Shown: piece after piece, positions 24,322 through 32,012 of the stretch | Layout of the letters: every line of letters begins with the position of its first letter | Numbering within the stretch: the stretch's first letter is position 1 | Origin: Lachnospiraceae bacterium | GTDB taxonomy: Bacteria; Bacillota; Clostridia; Lachnospirales; Lachnospiraceae | NCBI GenBank assembly: GCA_015057205.1 | Contig: SVEW01000001.1 | Span: 1-36,650, forward strand | DNA length: 36,650 nt | Reading direction: 5' to 3' | The notes under the pieces: model-generated | Databases searched by the model: none | What the model was told of the DNA's origin: nothing | What the model saw: the letters and a program-made list of their open reading frames with translations, nothing else | Translations under genes and position numbers: made by a program

Positions 24322-25520
24322 TTTTGTTTGAAAGAGAAGCGGACTGTTGCGGTTGTGGAGCGTGTGCACAAGTGTGTCCGGTTCAGGCTATTTCTATGCA
24401 AGAAAGTAAAACAGGGTTTTTATTTCCGAAAATAGATGCGAATCGTTGCATAGAGTGTGGGAAGTGCCAGAAAAGCTGTGGTTATCAAAAAACTTGCCTT
24501 GAAACGGAACCGCTAGAGGCGTGGGCTGCATCAGCCAGAGATAGAAAGATAGAGATAAACAGTGCTTCGGGCGGTATTTTTGCAACGATTGCAACGGAGA
24601 TTGTTGAGGCAGGAGGCGTGGCTGTTGGGGCTGTAATGAAAAATACACAGCAGGGGATACGGGTATGCCACGTTATTGGAAAAACGGTGGAAGATGTAGG
24701 AAAGATGCAGGGATCGAAGTATGTACAGTCGGATGCCTATGTAGTGTTTGATGGGGTAAAGAAGGCATTGGCAAAAGGAACGCAGGTATTGTTTTGCGGA
24801 ACACCGTGTCAGGTGGCTGCAATCAAGAAAGTAACAGGAAATCCGGATAATTTGTTTACAATGGATCTGGTTTGTCATGGAGTTCCATCTCAGAAAATGT
24901 TCCGTGATTTTATTGCAAGATTGGAAAAAGATTTACAGATTCAGATGGAAGCGTTTTATTTCCGTAGCAAAGTGTTTGGAAGAAATGACTATATTGCGGA
25001 GATTGTTCCGAAAAGAAATAAGAAAATTTATGGAATTCCCCATGGATTATTGTCATTTTATAAGTTGTTTTTAGATGGAAAGATTAACCGCAAGAGCTGT
25101 TATCAATGTCCATTTGCCACAAAGCAGAGAGTGGCAGATTTGACCATAGGCGACTATTGGGGAATTGAAAATCAACACGAAAAGGAAATTGCAGAAGGTG
25201 TTGTAAATTTATCACAATCATGGTCGTCAATCCTGGTAAATACCATGAAGGGAAGGGCATTGCTTGAAACGTATGGAAAGAAATTAAGTAAGGTTCCGTC
25301 GAAGTATGAAAAAATTGCGGAAAGAAATGAACAGTTAAAAATGCCTCTAAAGGAACCGAAAGAGCGTAAAGAACTTATGAACTTATACGAGAAGGAAGGA
25401 TATAATGCAGTAGAGAACTGGTTTCGGGCACGCATGGGGGGAAAGATAAAGTTTGCAATAAAACGCATTCTTGGAATCAAAAAGCACACAAAGCAAGGAG
25501 ACGTAAATTTTGAAAAATAA
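24318..25520 (+). CDS. Coenzyme F420 hydrogenase/dehydrogenase beta-subunit-like ferredoxin protein
   Basis: The product is 400 aa from the ATG at 24318, with AGAGGGAGAG before it; a longer in-frame start at 24288 lacks a site. The N-terminus has two 4Fe-4S motifs: CCGCGACAQVCP and CIECGKCQKSCG. An FrhB_N/FrhB_C-type domain follows, with NSASGGIFATIA, MQGSKYVQSD, VLFCGTPCQVAAIK, DLVCHGVPS and CYQCPFA. The two clusters suggest electron transfer. Clostridia generally lack F420, so a flavin is a more likely cofactor. Its place beside the pyruvyl transferase suggests a redox step in sugar modification; the substrate is unknown. Confidence 0.87.
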   Translation: MILFEREADCCGCGACAQVCPVQAISMQESKTGFLFPKIDANRCIECGKCQKSCGYQKTCLETEPLEAWAASARDRKIEINSASGGIFATIATEIVEAGGVAVGAVMKNTQQGIRVCHVIGKTVEDVGKMQGSKYVQSDAYVVFDGVKKALAKGTQVLFCGTPCQVAAIKKVTGNPDNLFTMDLVCHGVPSQKMFRDFIARLEKDLQIQMEAFYFRSKVFGRNDYIAEIVPKRNKKIYGIPHGLLSFYKLFLDGKINRKSCYQCPFATKQRVADLTIGDYWGIENQHEKEIAEGVVNLSQSWSSILVNTMKGRALLETYGKKLSKVPSKYEKIAERNEQLKMPLKEPKERKELMNLYEKEGYNAVENWFRARMGGKIKFAIKRILGIKKHTKQGDVNFEK

Positions 25521-27042
25521 CAGAAGCGTAAATGCTTTTCGAAATATGGTGGCTGGATTTGCCATGAAAATTACCCAGATTTTATTGCCATTTTTAACAA
25601 GAACGGTAATGATTCATGTGTTGGGAATGGAATATTTGGGATTATCCGGCTTGTTTGCTTCCATTTTGGATATGTTGAACATGGTTGAACTTGGTGTGGG
25701 GAGAGCAATGGTATTTAGTATGTACAAGCCAATCGCTGAGAATCGGGAAGATACTCTATGTGCACTAATGCGATTATATAAGGTGTATTATAGAATCATT
25801 GGACTGGTTGTTGCTATTGGAGGAATGCTGATTTTGCCATTTATTCCTCGCTTAATCAAAGGTGATGTGCCGGCAGATGTAAGTGTTTATGCATTATATT
25901 TGTTGAACTTAGCAGCAACTGTGTTGTCCTATTGGCTTTTTGCATACAAAAACAGTATTTTATCGGCCCATCAAAGAGAAGATATCGTCAGCAGAGTAAA
26001 ACTGATAATTGTTGTGGTTCAGAATGGCGTACAGATGCTTTTGTTATTTTTAACGCACAATTATTACACGTTTGTTATTACGGTTTTGGTTATGCAAGTG
26101 ATTACGAATATTACAACCGCAGTGATTGCAAATCGTATGTATCCACAGTACGTGGCAAAGGGAAAATTACCAAAAGCTGAAGTGCAAAAGATAAATGCCC
26201 AGATAAAAGATTTGTTTACATCCAAAATAGGCGGTGTTGTTTTTTCAGCAGCGGATTCTGTGGTAATTTCTGCCTTTTTAGGATTGCAGATATTGGGTAT
26301 CTATCAGAATTATTATTATATTGTGAATGCAATCATTGGATTCGTACAGATTATTTATTCGGCAACAACAGCGGGAATTGGTAATAGTATCATAACGGAA
26401 ACGAAGGAGAAGAATTATAGAGATTTTAGTAAGTTGACTTTTTTCATTGCATGGATAGCAGGATTTTGCAGTTGTTGTTTTATTTGCCTATTTCAACCAT
26501 TTATGGAGTTGTGGGTAGGTAAGAAGGGCTTGCTGCCAATGGGAATGGTGCTTTTGCTGGGCGTATTCTTTTGGATATGGGAATTATACCGTTTGATTAA
26601 CGTTTATAAAGATGCTGCAGGAATTTGGCATGAAGACCGGTTTCGTCCGTTAATAGCAGCAGGTGTGAATTTGGGGTTGAACATAACGCTGGTAAACATT
26701 TGCGGCTTATACGGTGTCATTCTTTCAACGGTTTTGTCTGTTTTGTTTGTAGGTTGGCCGTGGGCAATGCATAATGTATTTTCAAATCTGTTTGCAAAAG
26801 CGTATATCATCGGTTACGTTGCCAAACTGATAAACTATGCCTTGGTATCCACCGTGGCTATTGCCATAACGTACACTATATGTGGTTTGGTTAAAGGCAA
26901 TCTGTTTTTCATTGTCGCTGTCCGTGCATGTATTTGCGTGGCGGTAACAAATGGGCTATTTTGGTTAGCCTACTGCAGAACTGCAGAGTATATGGAAATG
27001 AAACAACTTGTGCAAAGTCTTTTGAAGAAAAGGAGAAGATAA
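25510..27042 (+). CDS. Wzx-type polysaccharide flippase (MOP family), copy 2
   Basis: The 510-aa protein has about 12-14 helices and starts at TTG 25510 with AAGGAGA in front. The N-terminus has NAFRNMVAGFAMKITQILLPFL and VLGMEYLGLSGLFASIL. Residues around 240 read SKIGGVVFSAADSVVISAFLG, the start of the second half-bundle. It shares the GMEYLGLSG-type block with the flippase at 11631 but differs strongly elsewhere, so it is not a recent copy. Having a second flippase suggests two repeat units or one with a variant acceptor. It overlaps the preceding gene by 11 bases, and the last GT2 of this run starts 3 bases after its stop. Confidence 0.88.
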   Translation: MKNNRSVNAFRNMVAGFAMKITQILLPFLTRTVMIHVLGMEYLGLSGLFASILDMLNMVELGVGRAMVFSMYKPIAENREDTLCALMRLYKVYYRIIGLVVAIGGMLILPFIPRLIKGDVPADVSVYALYLLNLAATVLSYWLFAYKNSILSAHQREDIVSRVKLIIVVVQNGVQMLLLFLTHNYYTFVITVLVMQVITNITTAVIANRMYPQYVAKGKLPKAEVQKINAQIKDLFTSKIGGVVFSAADSVVISAFLGLQILGIYQNYYYIVNAIIGFVQIIYSATTAGIGNSIITETKEKNYRDFSKLTFFIAWIAGFCSCCFICLFQPFMELWVGKKGLLPMGMVLLLGVFFWIWELYRLINVYKDAAGIWHEDRFRPLIAAGVNLGLNITLVNICGLYGVILSTVLSVLFVGWPWAMHNVFSNLFAKAYIIGYVAKLINYALVSTVAIAITYTICGLVKGNLFFIVAVRACICVAVTNGLFWLAYCRTAEYMEMKQLVQSLLKKRRR

Positions 27043-27045
27043 AAA

Positions 27046-28185
27046 ATGGATATACGTGGAAGAATCATAACAGTTCTTCGTTGGGGAAAGAAGCAATTGT
27101 GTGTGGTGAAGAAGCATTTTTTGCGAATAGCCTATTTTGTGTTGCGTCCATTTCAACATAAAAAGCTTGTGATGCAGATAGAACAAGCAGAAAGAACTCT
27201 TACGGATGTTCGTCCGAATGTTCGGGGAACCAGCATGGGGAAGAATCAGTTGTGTCGTCCATTTCAATATGATTTACAGATCATTATTGCAGCCTACAAT
27301 GTAGAGGAGTATGTGGAAGCATGTATGGAGTCGGTTTTAAATCAAAAGACGAAATATACCTATAAAGTCATTGTTGTTGAGGATGGCTCTACGGATGGAA
27401 CCGCCAATATACTGAAAAAATACGAACAGGACGACCGCGTTTGCGTGATTTATCAGCAAAATGCAGGACTGTCGGCAGCTAGGAATACGGCACTTAAAAA
27501 GATAGAGGCTTCCTATGTTATGTTTGTTGATTCGGATGATATGGTGGCGGAAGGGGCTGTTGAAACCCTGATGGAGACTGCGTTTCGTATGCAGGCCGAT
27601 ATTGTGGAGGGTGGTTATTATACGTTATATGAAAACTCGTTACGTAAGGAATTGGGGGTAGGGCAGATGCAAAAAGTTTGCCCGCTGAAGGCGTTGGACG
27701 GTATGCCTGCAAGAAAAGTATTTCGAAGTGAATTATTCGAAGATATTATATTTCCAAGAGGATATTGGTTTGAAGATACGGTGAATATGATGCGTGTTTT
27801 TCCGAAGGCAAAAAGCGTCTATAAAATACCGGAAAGAGTGTATATCTATCGTATGCGTCGCGATAGTATAACGCATATGACGAAGAAAAACGCCAAAAGC
27901 CTGGATACGTATTGGATTTCGGAATTGCTTTTGCAAGAATATGCTAAATGCGGAGGAAAAAGGGAAAAAGAATATTGCGAAATGTTTTTGCGGCAGATTC
28001 TTATAAATGCCCACAGACTTGGTGATCAAGCAGAAAGTATCCAAAAAAGTGTGTTTGCATTATCGGCTGCGTTAGTAGACACGTATTTTGCGGAGGATTA
28101 TCAAGAGATAGAGAATTCAAGCTTGTATATTGCCTTAAAGACGAAGGATTATTTGGCGTATAGATGGTATTGGCGAACACATTAA
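27046..28185 (+). CDS. GT2-family glycosyltransferase with basic N-terminal extension
   Basis: The 379-aa product has an N-terminal extension of about 75 residues, rich in Lys/Arg and aromatics (VKKHFLRIAYFVLRPFQHKK), that could sit on the membrane. The GT2 domain follows: LQIIIAAYNVEEYVEACM, VVEDGSTDGT (Glu where Asp is usual) and FVDSDDMVAE. The C-terminal half has GMPARKVFRSELFEDIIFP and GYWFEDTVNMM. The product at 29714 has the same architecture. AGGAGA precedes the ATG. It is the last gene of the plus-strand run that starts at 16355, and a hairpin follows its stop. Confidence 0.87.
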   Translation: MDIRGRIITVLRWGKKQLCVVKKHFLRIAYFVLRPFQHKKLVMQIEQAERTLTDVRPNVRGTSMGKNQLCRPFQYDLQIIIAAYNVEEYVEACMESVLNQKTKYTYKVIVVEDGSTDGTANILKKYEQDDRVCVIYQQNAGLSAARNTALKKIEASYVMFVDSDDMVAEGAVETLMETAFRMQADIVEGGYYTLYENSLRKELGVGQMQKVCPLKALDGMPARKVFRSELFEDIIFPRGYWFEDTVNMMRVFPKAKSVYKIPERVYIYRMRRDSITHMTKKNAKSLDTYWISELLLQEYAKCGGKREKEYCEMFLRQILINAHRLGDQAESIQKSVFALSAALVDTYFAEDYQEIENSSLYIALKTKDYLAYRWYWRTH

Positions 28186-28190
28186 AAAAT

Positions 28191-28221
28191 AACTCCGTAT
28201 AAGCATGGCTTATACGGAGTT
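28191..28221. terminator. Strong hairpin terminator between converging genes
   Basis: AACTCCGTATAAGC (28191-28204) pairs perfectly with GCTTATACGGAGTT (28208-28221), with a 3-base loop. An A-rich run on the plus-strand left side becomes a T run for minus-strand transcripts, so it ends the 28232-29578 gene best. It probably also stops the plus-strand operon. Confidence 0.8.
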
Positions 28222-28231
28222 TGCTCGACCT

Positions 28232-29578
28232 CTACGGTGCGGGTTCGTTAAACAGTTTCAAAAGTTCTACGCCGTCACGATAGTAGGAATAATCACCATT
28301 AGCGACGGTGTGTCCCCAATGGACTTTCTTGGTTTTATTAATGGAAAGACCACGGCCACAGAACAATTGAACATTGTGGTTCATGTCTTGATCCTTGACA
28401 TCAACACCGATGGTTGCGGTTAATAAATCCGATACATTTGAATCATTCGTCCATACTTCATATGCAGCGGCAAATTGCGTATAATCCTCTTTATCGAGAG
28501 GCTGTAGCTTGCCCCAAAAATGAAGGGCGTTACCGTTTAACTCATCGGCAGTAAGCTTAATCTCAGCGTAATCGTCATGGTAAGTTACGTTTTGACATTT
28601 TGTTGCAGTTGCAGTAGGCCAAGGCAAGGTATAAATGTAAATACCCGGTGGATATGGCTTGGAATCAAGGGTAATCCACTTATTTTGGCTCTTTGAAAAA
28701 GCAAACAACTTCATCTTACCAATGCATAGCGAGAACTCATCCGGCAATTGGGCACCATGGGTTGGATAAATGGCACCAATAGAGATGGTTTGCGTATGTA
28801 CGTCGGAGAAGGTATCAATAAAATGGCCATTATCACGCCATGCTTCTATCATGAAATCCGATCTGGATTCGGAAGGTAGATTCATGGACAAGTAGACAGG
28901 GTCGTTTAGCCATTCGGTAGGTATACGACCATCGTTTTTATCCTTCTTCCCGATACGGAAGTCAGCCCATTGCAACACACTATGGGACTGATAAGCATTG
29001 CCAACGGAATTTAATATATCGTTACGATTAAGTACTGTTGTGCTGCGTTGGTCAAAGTTCACCGTGTCAGGGGTGCTTGATGAGGAAGAAACGATTGTTT
29101 CATCGGTTGATGAATCGGATAAGCATTCCGGTTCGACATCAATCAGCTCACCTATTACACGATAACGGAAAAGGGAACTGTAGACACGGGTCCATTGAAT
29201 GGTTGTATTTTCTTTCATGTAGCGCGAGCAGTCAGGCGGAGAGCATATTAATGTTGATACCTGATCCGGCGTTAAACTGTTCGGCTTGTTACCGGGATGG
29301 TAGATTTTACCACTACCAACGTGGGAACAAAAAAGAAAAGAAATGTTTGCAGTCTTACGTGAGGTCTGATTCAAGTAGAACTCCGCTGATACTTTCTTTA
29401 GCTCAGCTAGTGGCACATCATCATCTGTAATAGTAGTGGATGACGGGTCTTCCGTAGCGTTTCTTGGATCTTCGAGATTTTTATGATAGGAAATAGAAAC
29501 ACCAAGAATTAGTGTTAGGGTCGCAAGTATAAGTAGTGCATGTGGAAACCGGAGTTTCCGAGGTTTTGAGAGTTTCAT
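28232..29578 (-). CDS. Exported protein of unknown function (single N-terminal helix)
   Basis: The product is 448 aa from the ATG at 29578 on the minus strand, because AGGAGGTGACC stands directly before it; a longer in-frame start at 29614 would lie inside the -10. A basic N-terminus is followed by one hydrophobic helix (about residues 12-31 of this product), then a Ser/Thr/Asp-rich linker. A large extracytoplasmic domain then has recognisable but unassigned features (HVGSGKIYHPGNKP, YHDDYAEIKLTADELN, VWTNDSNVSD). Cysteines are few. I do not recognise the family. It lies alone between two sister GT2 genes, with its own promoter and terminator, and may have been inserted between them. Confidence 0.75.
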   Translation of the reverse strand: MKLSKPRKLRFPHALLILATLTLILGVSISYHKNLEDPRNATEDPSSTTITDDDVPLAELKKVSAEFYLNQTSRKTANISFLFCSHVGSGKIYHPGNKPNSLTPDQVSTLICSPPDCSRYMKENTTIQWTRVYSSLFRYRVIGELIDVEPECLSDSSTDETIVSSSSSTPDTVNFDQRSTTVLNRNDILNSVGNAYQSHSVLQWADFRIGKKDKNDGRIPTEWLNDPVYLSMNLPSESRSDFMIEAWRDNGHFIDTFSDVHTQTISIGAIYPTHGAQLPDEFSLCIGKMKLFAFSKSQNKWITLDSKPYPPGIYIYTLPWPTATATKCQNVTYHDDYAEIKLTADELNGNALHFWGKLQPLDKEDYTQFAAAYEVWTNDSNVSDLLTATIGVDVKDQDMNHNVQLFCGRGLSINKTKKVHWGHTVANGDYSYYRDGVELLKLFNEPAP

Positions 29579-29612
29579 TTGGTCACCTCCTATTCGAATT
29601 ACTCGTGTAATC

Positions 29613-29641
29613 ATTATACAAGATAGGAAGACGAATGTCTA
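29613..29641 (-). promoter_or_regulatory. Sigma-A-type promoter for the exported unknown protein
   Basis: Read on the minus strand: TAGACA (29641-29636), a 17-base spacer, TATAAT (29618-29613). Confidence 0.65.
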
Positions 29642-29651
29642 GAATAAGTCC

Positions 29652-29680
29652 TTGAATTATGGTGACGTATGTGTTAAATT
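29652..29680 (+). promoter_or_regulatory. Possible promoter for the GT2 gene at 29714
   Basis: TTGAAT (29652-29657), a 17-base spacer and TAAATT (29675-29680). It is back to back with the divergent promoter at 29613-29641. The -10 is weak. Confidence 0.5.
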
Positions 29681-29713
29681 ATTAAGAATGAATGGGGGAA
29701 GAAGGGTGTGTTT

Positions 29714-30889
29714 ATGAAGATGAGAAATAGCGTAAGAAAATATGCTGTTCACCATAAAAATAAAATTGAAAAGATTTATTGCACCATAAATAGGGTGCGA
29801 TATTATATTGAAAAACCATTTTGCCATAGAACGGTAAAGATAACAAGAGAACATGCGCAAGCTTTGTTGCAGAAGTTCTATCCGGACCCGGCTCGGAAGC
29901 TGGCGAAGGCAGAAAGCAGTTATATGGCACGGGAGAATAATAGGACGGAATACGATTTGCAGATTATTGTTCCGGCATATAATGTTGAACAATATTTGGA
30001 AGCGTGCATGGAATCTATTTTGTCACAGGAAACAAGCTATGCCTTTCAAGTTATTTTAGTAGAGGATGGTGCAACGGATTGCACGCGCGAAATTGCCAAG
30101 CGCTATACCATGAATGAGCACGTCAGAGTTGTTTTTCAAGAAAACCAGGGAGTGGCAGCTGCAAGAAATCGTGGTTTGGCACTTCTTACAGCGCCTTATG
30201 TAATGTTTGTTGATTCCGATGATATGCTTGCGCCGGGGGCAATAGAAGCTTGCATGCAGGTGGCGTATAAAGAGAACGCAGATATTGTGGAAGGAACGAT
30301 ACAACGAAAGATTGATTGTTCTTTAAGTATGTATCGGAGAGTGGATGCATACCGGATGGCGAATGCGGCGGAAGAATTAATTGGGCAGCCTTGGGGAAAG
30401 GTAATTCGTAGTAGTTTATTTGAAGAGATACGATTTCCGGAAGGGTATTGGTTTGAGGATACAATTGGTAGATTTTTGGTATATGAACTTGCAAAGAAGA
30501 CAATATTGATACCGGAGGTGGTATATGTATACCGTTTAGAGCTGTCAAGTATTTCGCAATCTTCGAAAATGAGCCGGAAATGCATCGATACCTATTGGGT
30601 TACAGCGCGGTTATTGCGAAAACGCAAGGAAATGGGAATGGCGTTTGACGCTTGTTTTTACCAAAGAGTGATGGAGCAGATTCTATTAAATGCTAAACGA
30701 GTCAAAGATATGCCAAGAGAGGTTCGGGAAGCCATTTTTGTACTTACCGGTGCGTTAGTTGAGACGTATTTTGCGCCAGAGATAAGAATGGAGTCTTCTA
30801 TATGGAAATTATTTGAATCCGGAGATTATGGGGAATATGCATTGTATTGTAAAACCCATAGTGAAGGAGCTGTTGTACAAAGGAAGTAA
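29714..30889 (+). CDS. GT2-family glycosyltransferase with basic N-terminal extension
   Basis: The product is 391 aa from the ATG at 29714 (GAAGGG in front); GTG at 29708 is an alternative. A basic and aromatic N-terminal extension of about 80 residues (RVRYYIEKPFCHRTVK) precedes the GT2 domain: LQIIVPAYNVEQYLEACM, LVEDGATDCT and FVDSDDMLAP. The later block GQPWGKVIRSSLFEEIRFP with GYWFEDTIGRF matches the gene at 27046, so the two are paralogues. It is a single-gene transcript on the plus strand, with a terminator whose left arm lies inside the coding region. Donor and acceptor are unknown. Confidence 0.87.
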   Translation: MKMRNSVRKYAVHHKNKIEKIYCTINRVRYYIEKPFCHRTVKITREHAQALLQKFYPDPARKLAKAESSYMARENNRTEYDLQIIVPAYNVEQYLEACMESILSQETSYAFQVILVEDGATDCTREIAKRYTMNEHVRVVFQENQGVAAARNRGLALLTAPYVMFVDSDDMLAPGAIEACMQVAYKENADIVEGTIQRKIDCSLSMYRRVDAYRMANAAEELIGQPWGKVIRSSLFEEIRFPEGYWFEDTIGRFLVYELAKKTILIPEVVYVYRLELSSISQSSKMSRKCIDTYWVTARLLRKRKEMGMAFDACFYQRVMEQILLNAKRVKDMPREVREAIFVLTGALVETYFAPEIRMESSIWKLFESGDYGEYALYCKTHSEGAVVQRK

Positions 30890-30917
30890 TTACCTGGTGC
30901 AACAGCTCCTTTTTTTA
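30864..30917 (+). terminator. Rho-independent terminator overlapping two gene ends
   Basis: AAGGAGCTGTTG (30864-30875, inside the GT2 gene) pairs with CAACAGCTCCTT (30900-30911), followed by a T run. The GT2 stop codon lies in the loop. The T run reaches the minus-strand stop codon of the next gene. Confidence 0.8.
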
Positions 30918-32012
30918 TGAATGTGTTTGATAGAGAGAGCGGTATAGTGCCGTTAACTTTTGCGCTTGTGTTGCGATGTCGTATCCGGAGGATATGATTT
31001 GTTGCTTCATGTCACGTCTTTTATATCCCATGGCATCACAGATTTGAATTGCCCAATCCTTGGGCGGACGATGGATATCTAAAAAATGTATGGCGTCGGT
31101 GACACAAAGCTCCTTGGTAATTGTGGAGGAAACATAACAAGGAAGACCTGCGCACTGTGCTTCAATTCCCACAACCGGTAAGCCTTCATAGAGGGATGGA
31201 AGGACAAAGACATCCATTGCCGAGTAGTAGGCATAGGTATTTGGTATGCTTCCTGTAAAAATAACGTGATCTTGTATGCCCAAGGTAAAACTCTTCTTTT
31301 TAAGGAAGTCTAACAGTTCGCCGGTTCCGATGATTAATAGGCAAGCATTGGGTATAATAGACAAAATTTCCTTAAAAATATCCAAAAGATAGCTCTGGTT
31401 TTTTTGTTTCGTAAGACGCCCAATTGTTCCAACCACAAATTTGCCTTCAAGTTGATGCTTTAAACGAATCGAGTTTCTATGTTCCGGGTGAAAAGAAAAC
31501 CTATCGGTATCGATTGCATTTTGAATAACTTGATAATTTCTATCCCGGAACATAAAAGCGCCGGCAGCATGGCTACACGCAAACTCGTAATTACAGACAT
31601 CTTTTATATGCGCATTGCAATACGCCTTGATGGGATATTTGTAATCTTTTTGCAAGCGCGTGTTATGACTATGGGCAATGCGAACCGGGATATTATTTTT
31701 CTTCGCACCATAAAGGGAATAGTATCCCATGGATTCGTTTTGGGCATGAATAATTCTATATTCCGGGTGTGCAACGAATAATTCAGTCATGAACTGCTGG
31801 TAGCGTTGAAAATGAAATGGGTTTAGTCCGGGGGAAAAATAGAATTTTCCTCCTAAGCTACGGATTTCTTCTTCGTATGCACCGGCTGTTGGACGATTAA
31901 TCAGAAAGTCAAATTGCAATTGCTCCCGATCAATATTACGGTAATAGTTCATTAACATGGTTTCGATTCCGCCACGATTCATATCGCTGACAACTTGTAA
32001 TACACGTATCAT
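30915..32012 (-). CDS. GT4-family glycosyltransferase (EpsF-like)
   Basis: The 365-aa GT-B enzyme has the N-terminal LQVVSDMNRGGIETMLMNYYR, typical of EpsF-type enzymes. IIHAQNESMGYYSLYGAKK and IAHSHNTRLQ lie in the middle. The C-terminal half has VVGTIGRLTKQKN, LLIIGTGELLDFLKK and the donor-site segment YEGLPVVGIEAQ (E-x7-E). It is the last gene of a minus-strand operon, and its ATG follows the TAA of the polymerase gene without a gap, so translation is probably coupled. B. subtilis EpsF belongs to the biofilm EPS pathway; here only the fold and general role can be claimed. Confidence 0.88.
   Translation of the reverse strand: MIRVLQVVSDMNRGGIETMLMNYYRNIDREQLQFDFLINRPTAGAYEEEIRSLGGKFYFSPGLNPFHFQRYQQFMTELFVAHPEYRIIHAQNESMGYYSLYGAKKNNIPVRIAHSHNTRLQKDYKYPIKAYCNAHIKDVCNYEFACSHAAGAFMFRDRNYQVIQNAIDTDRFSFHPEHRNSIRLKHQLEGKFVVGTIGRLTKQKNQSYLLDIFKEILSIIPNACLLIIGTGELLDFLKKKSFTLGIQDHVIFTGSIPNTYAYYSAMDVFVLPSLYEGLPVVGIEAQCAGLPCYVSSTITKELCVTDAIHFLDIHRPPKDWAIQICDAMGYKRRDMKQQIISSGYDIATQAQKLTALYRSLYQTHS

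Noticed and set aside
29038..29430. 130-aa plus-strand frame
   Set aside because: It lies inside the exported unknown gene on the opposite strand. The minus-strand frame has a strong ribosome site, promoter and terminator, and this one has none.
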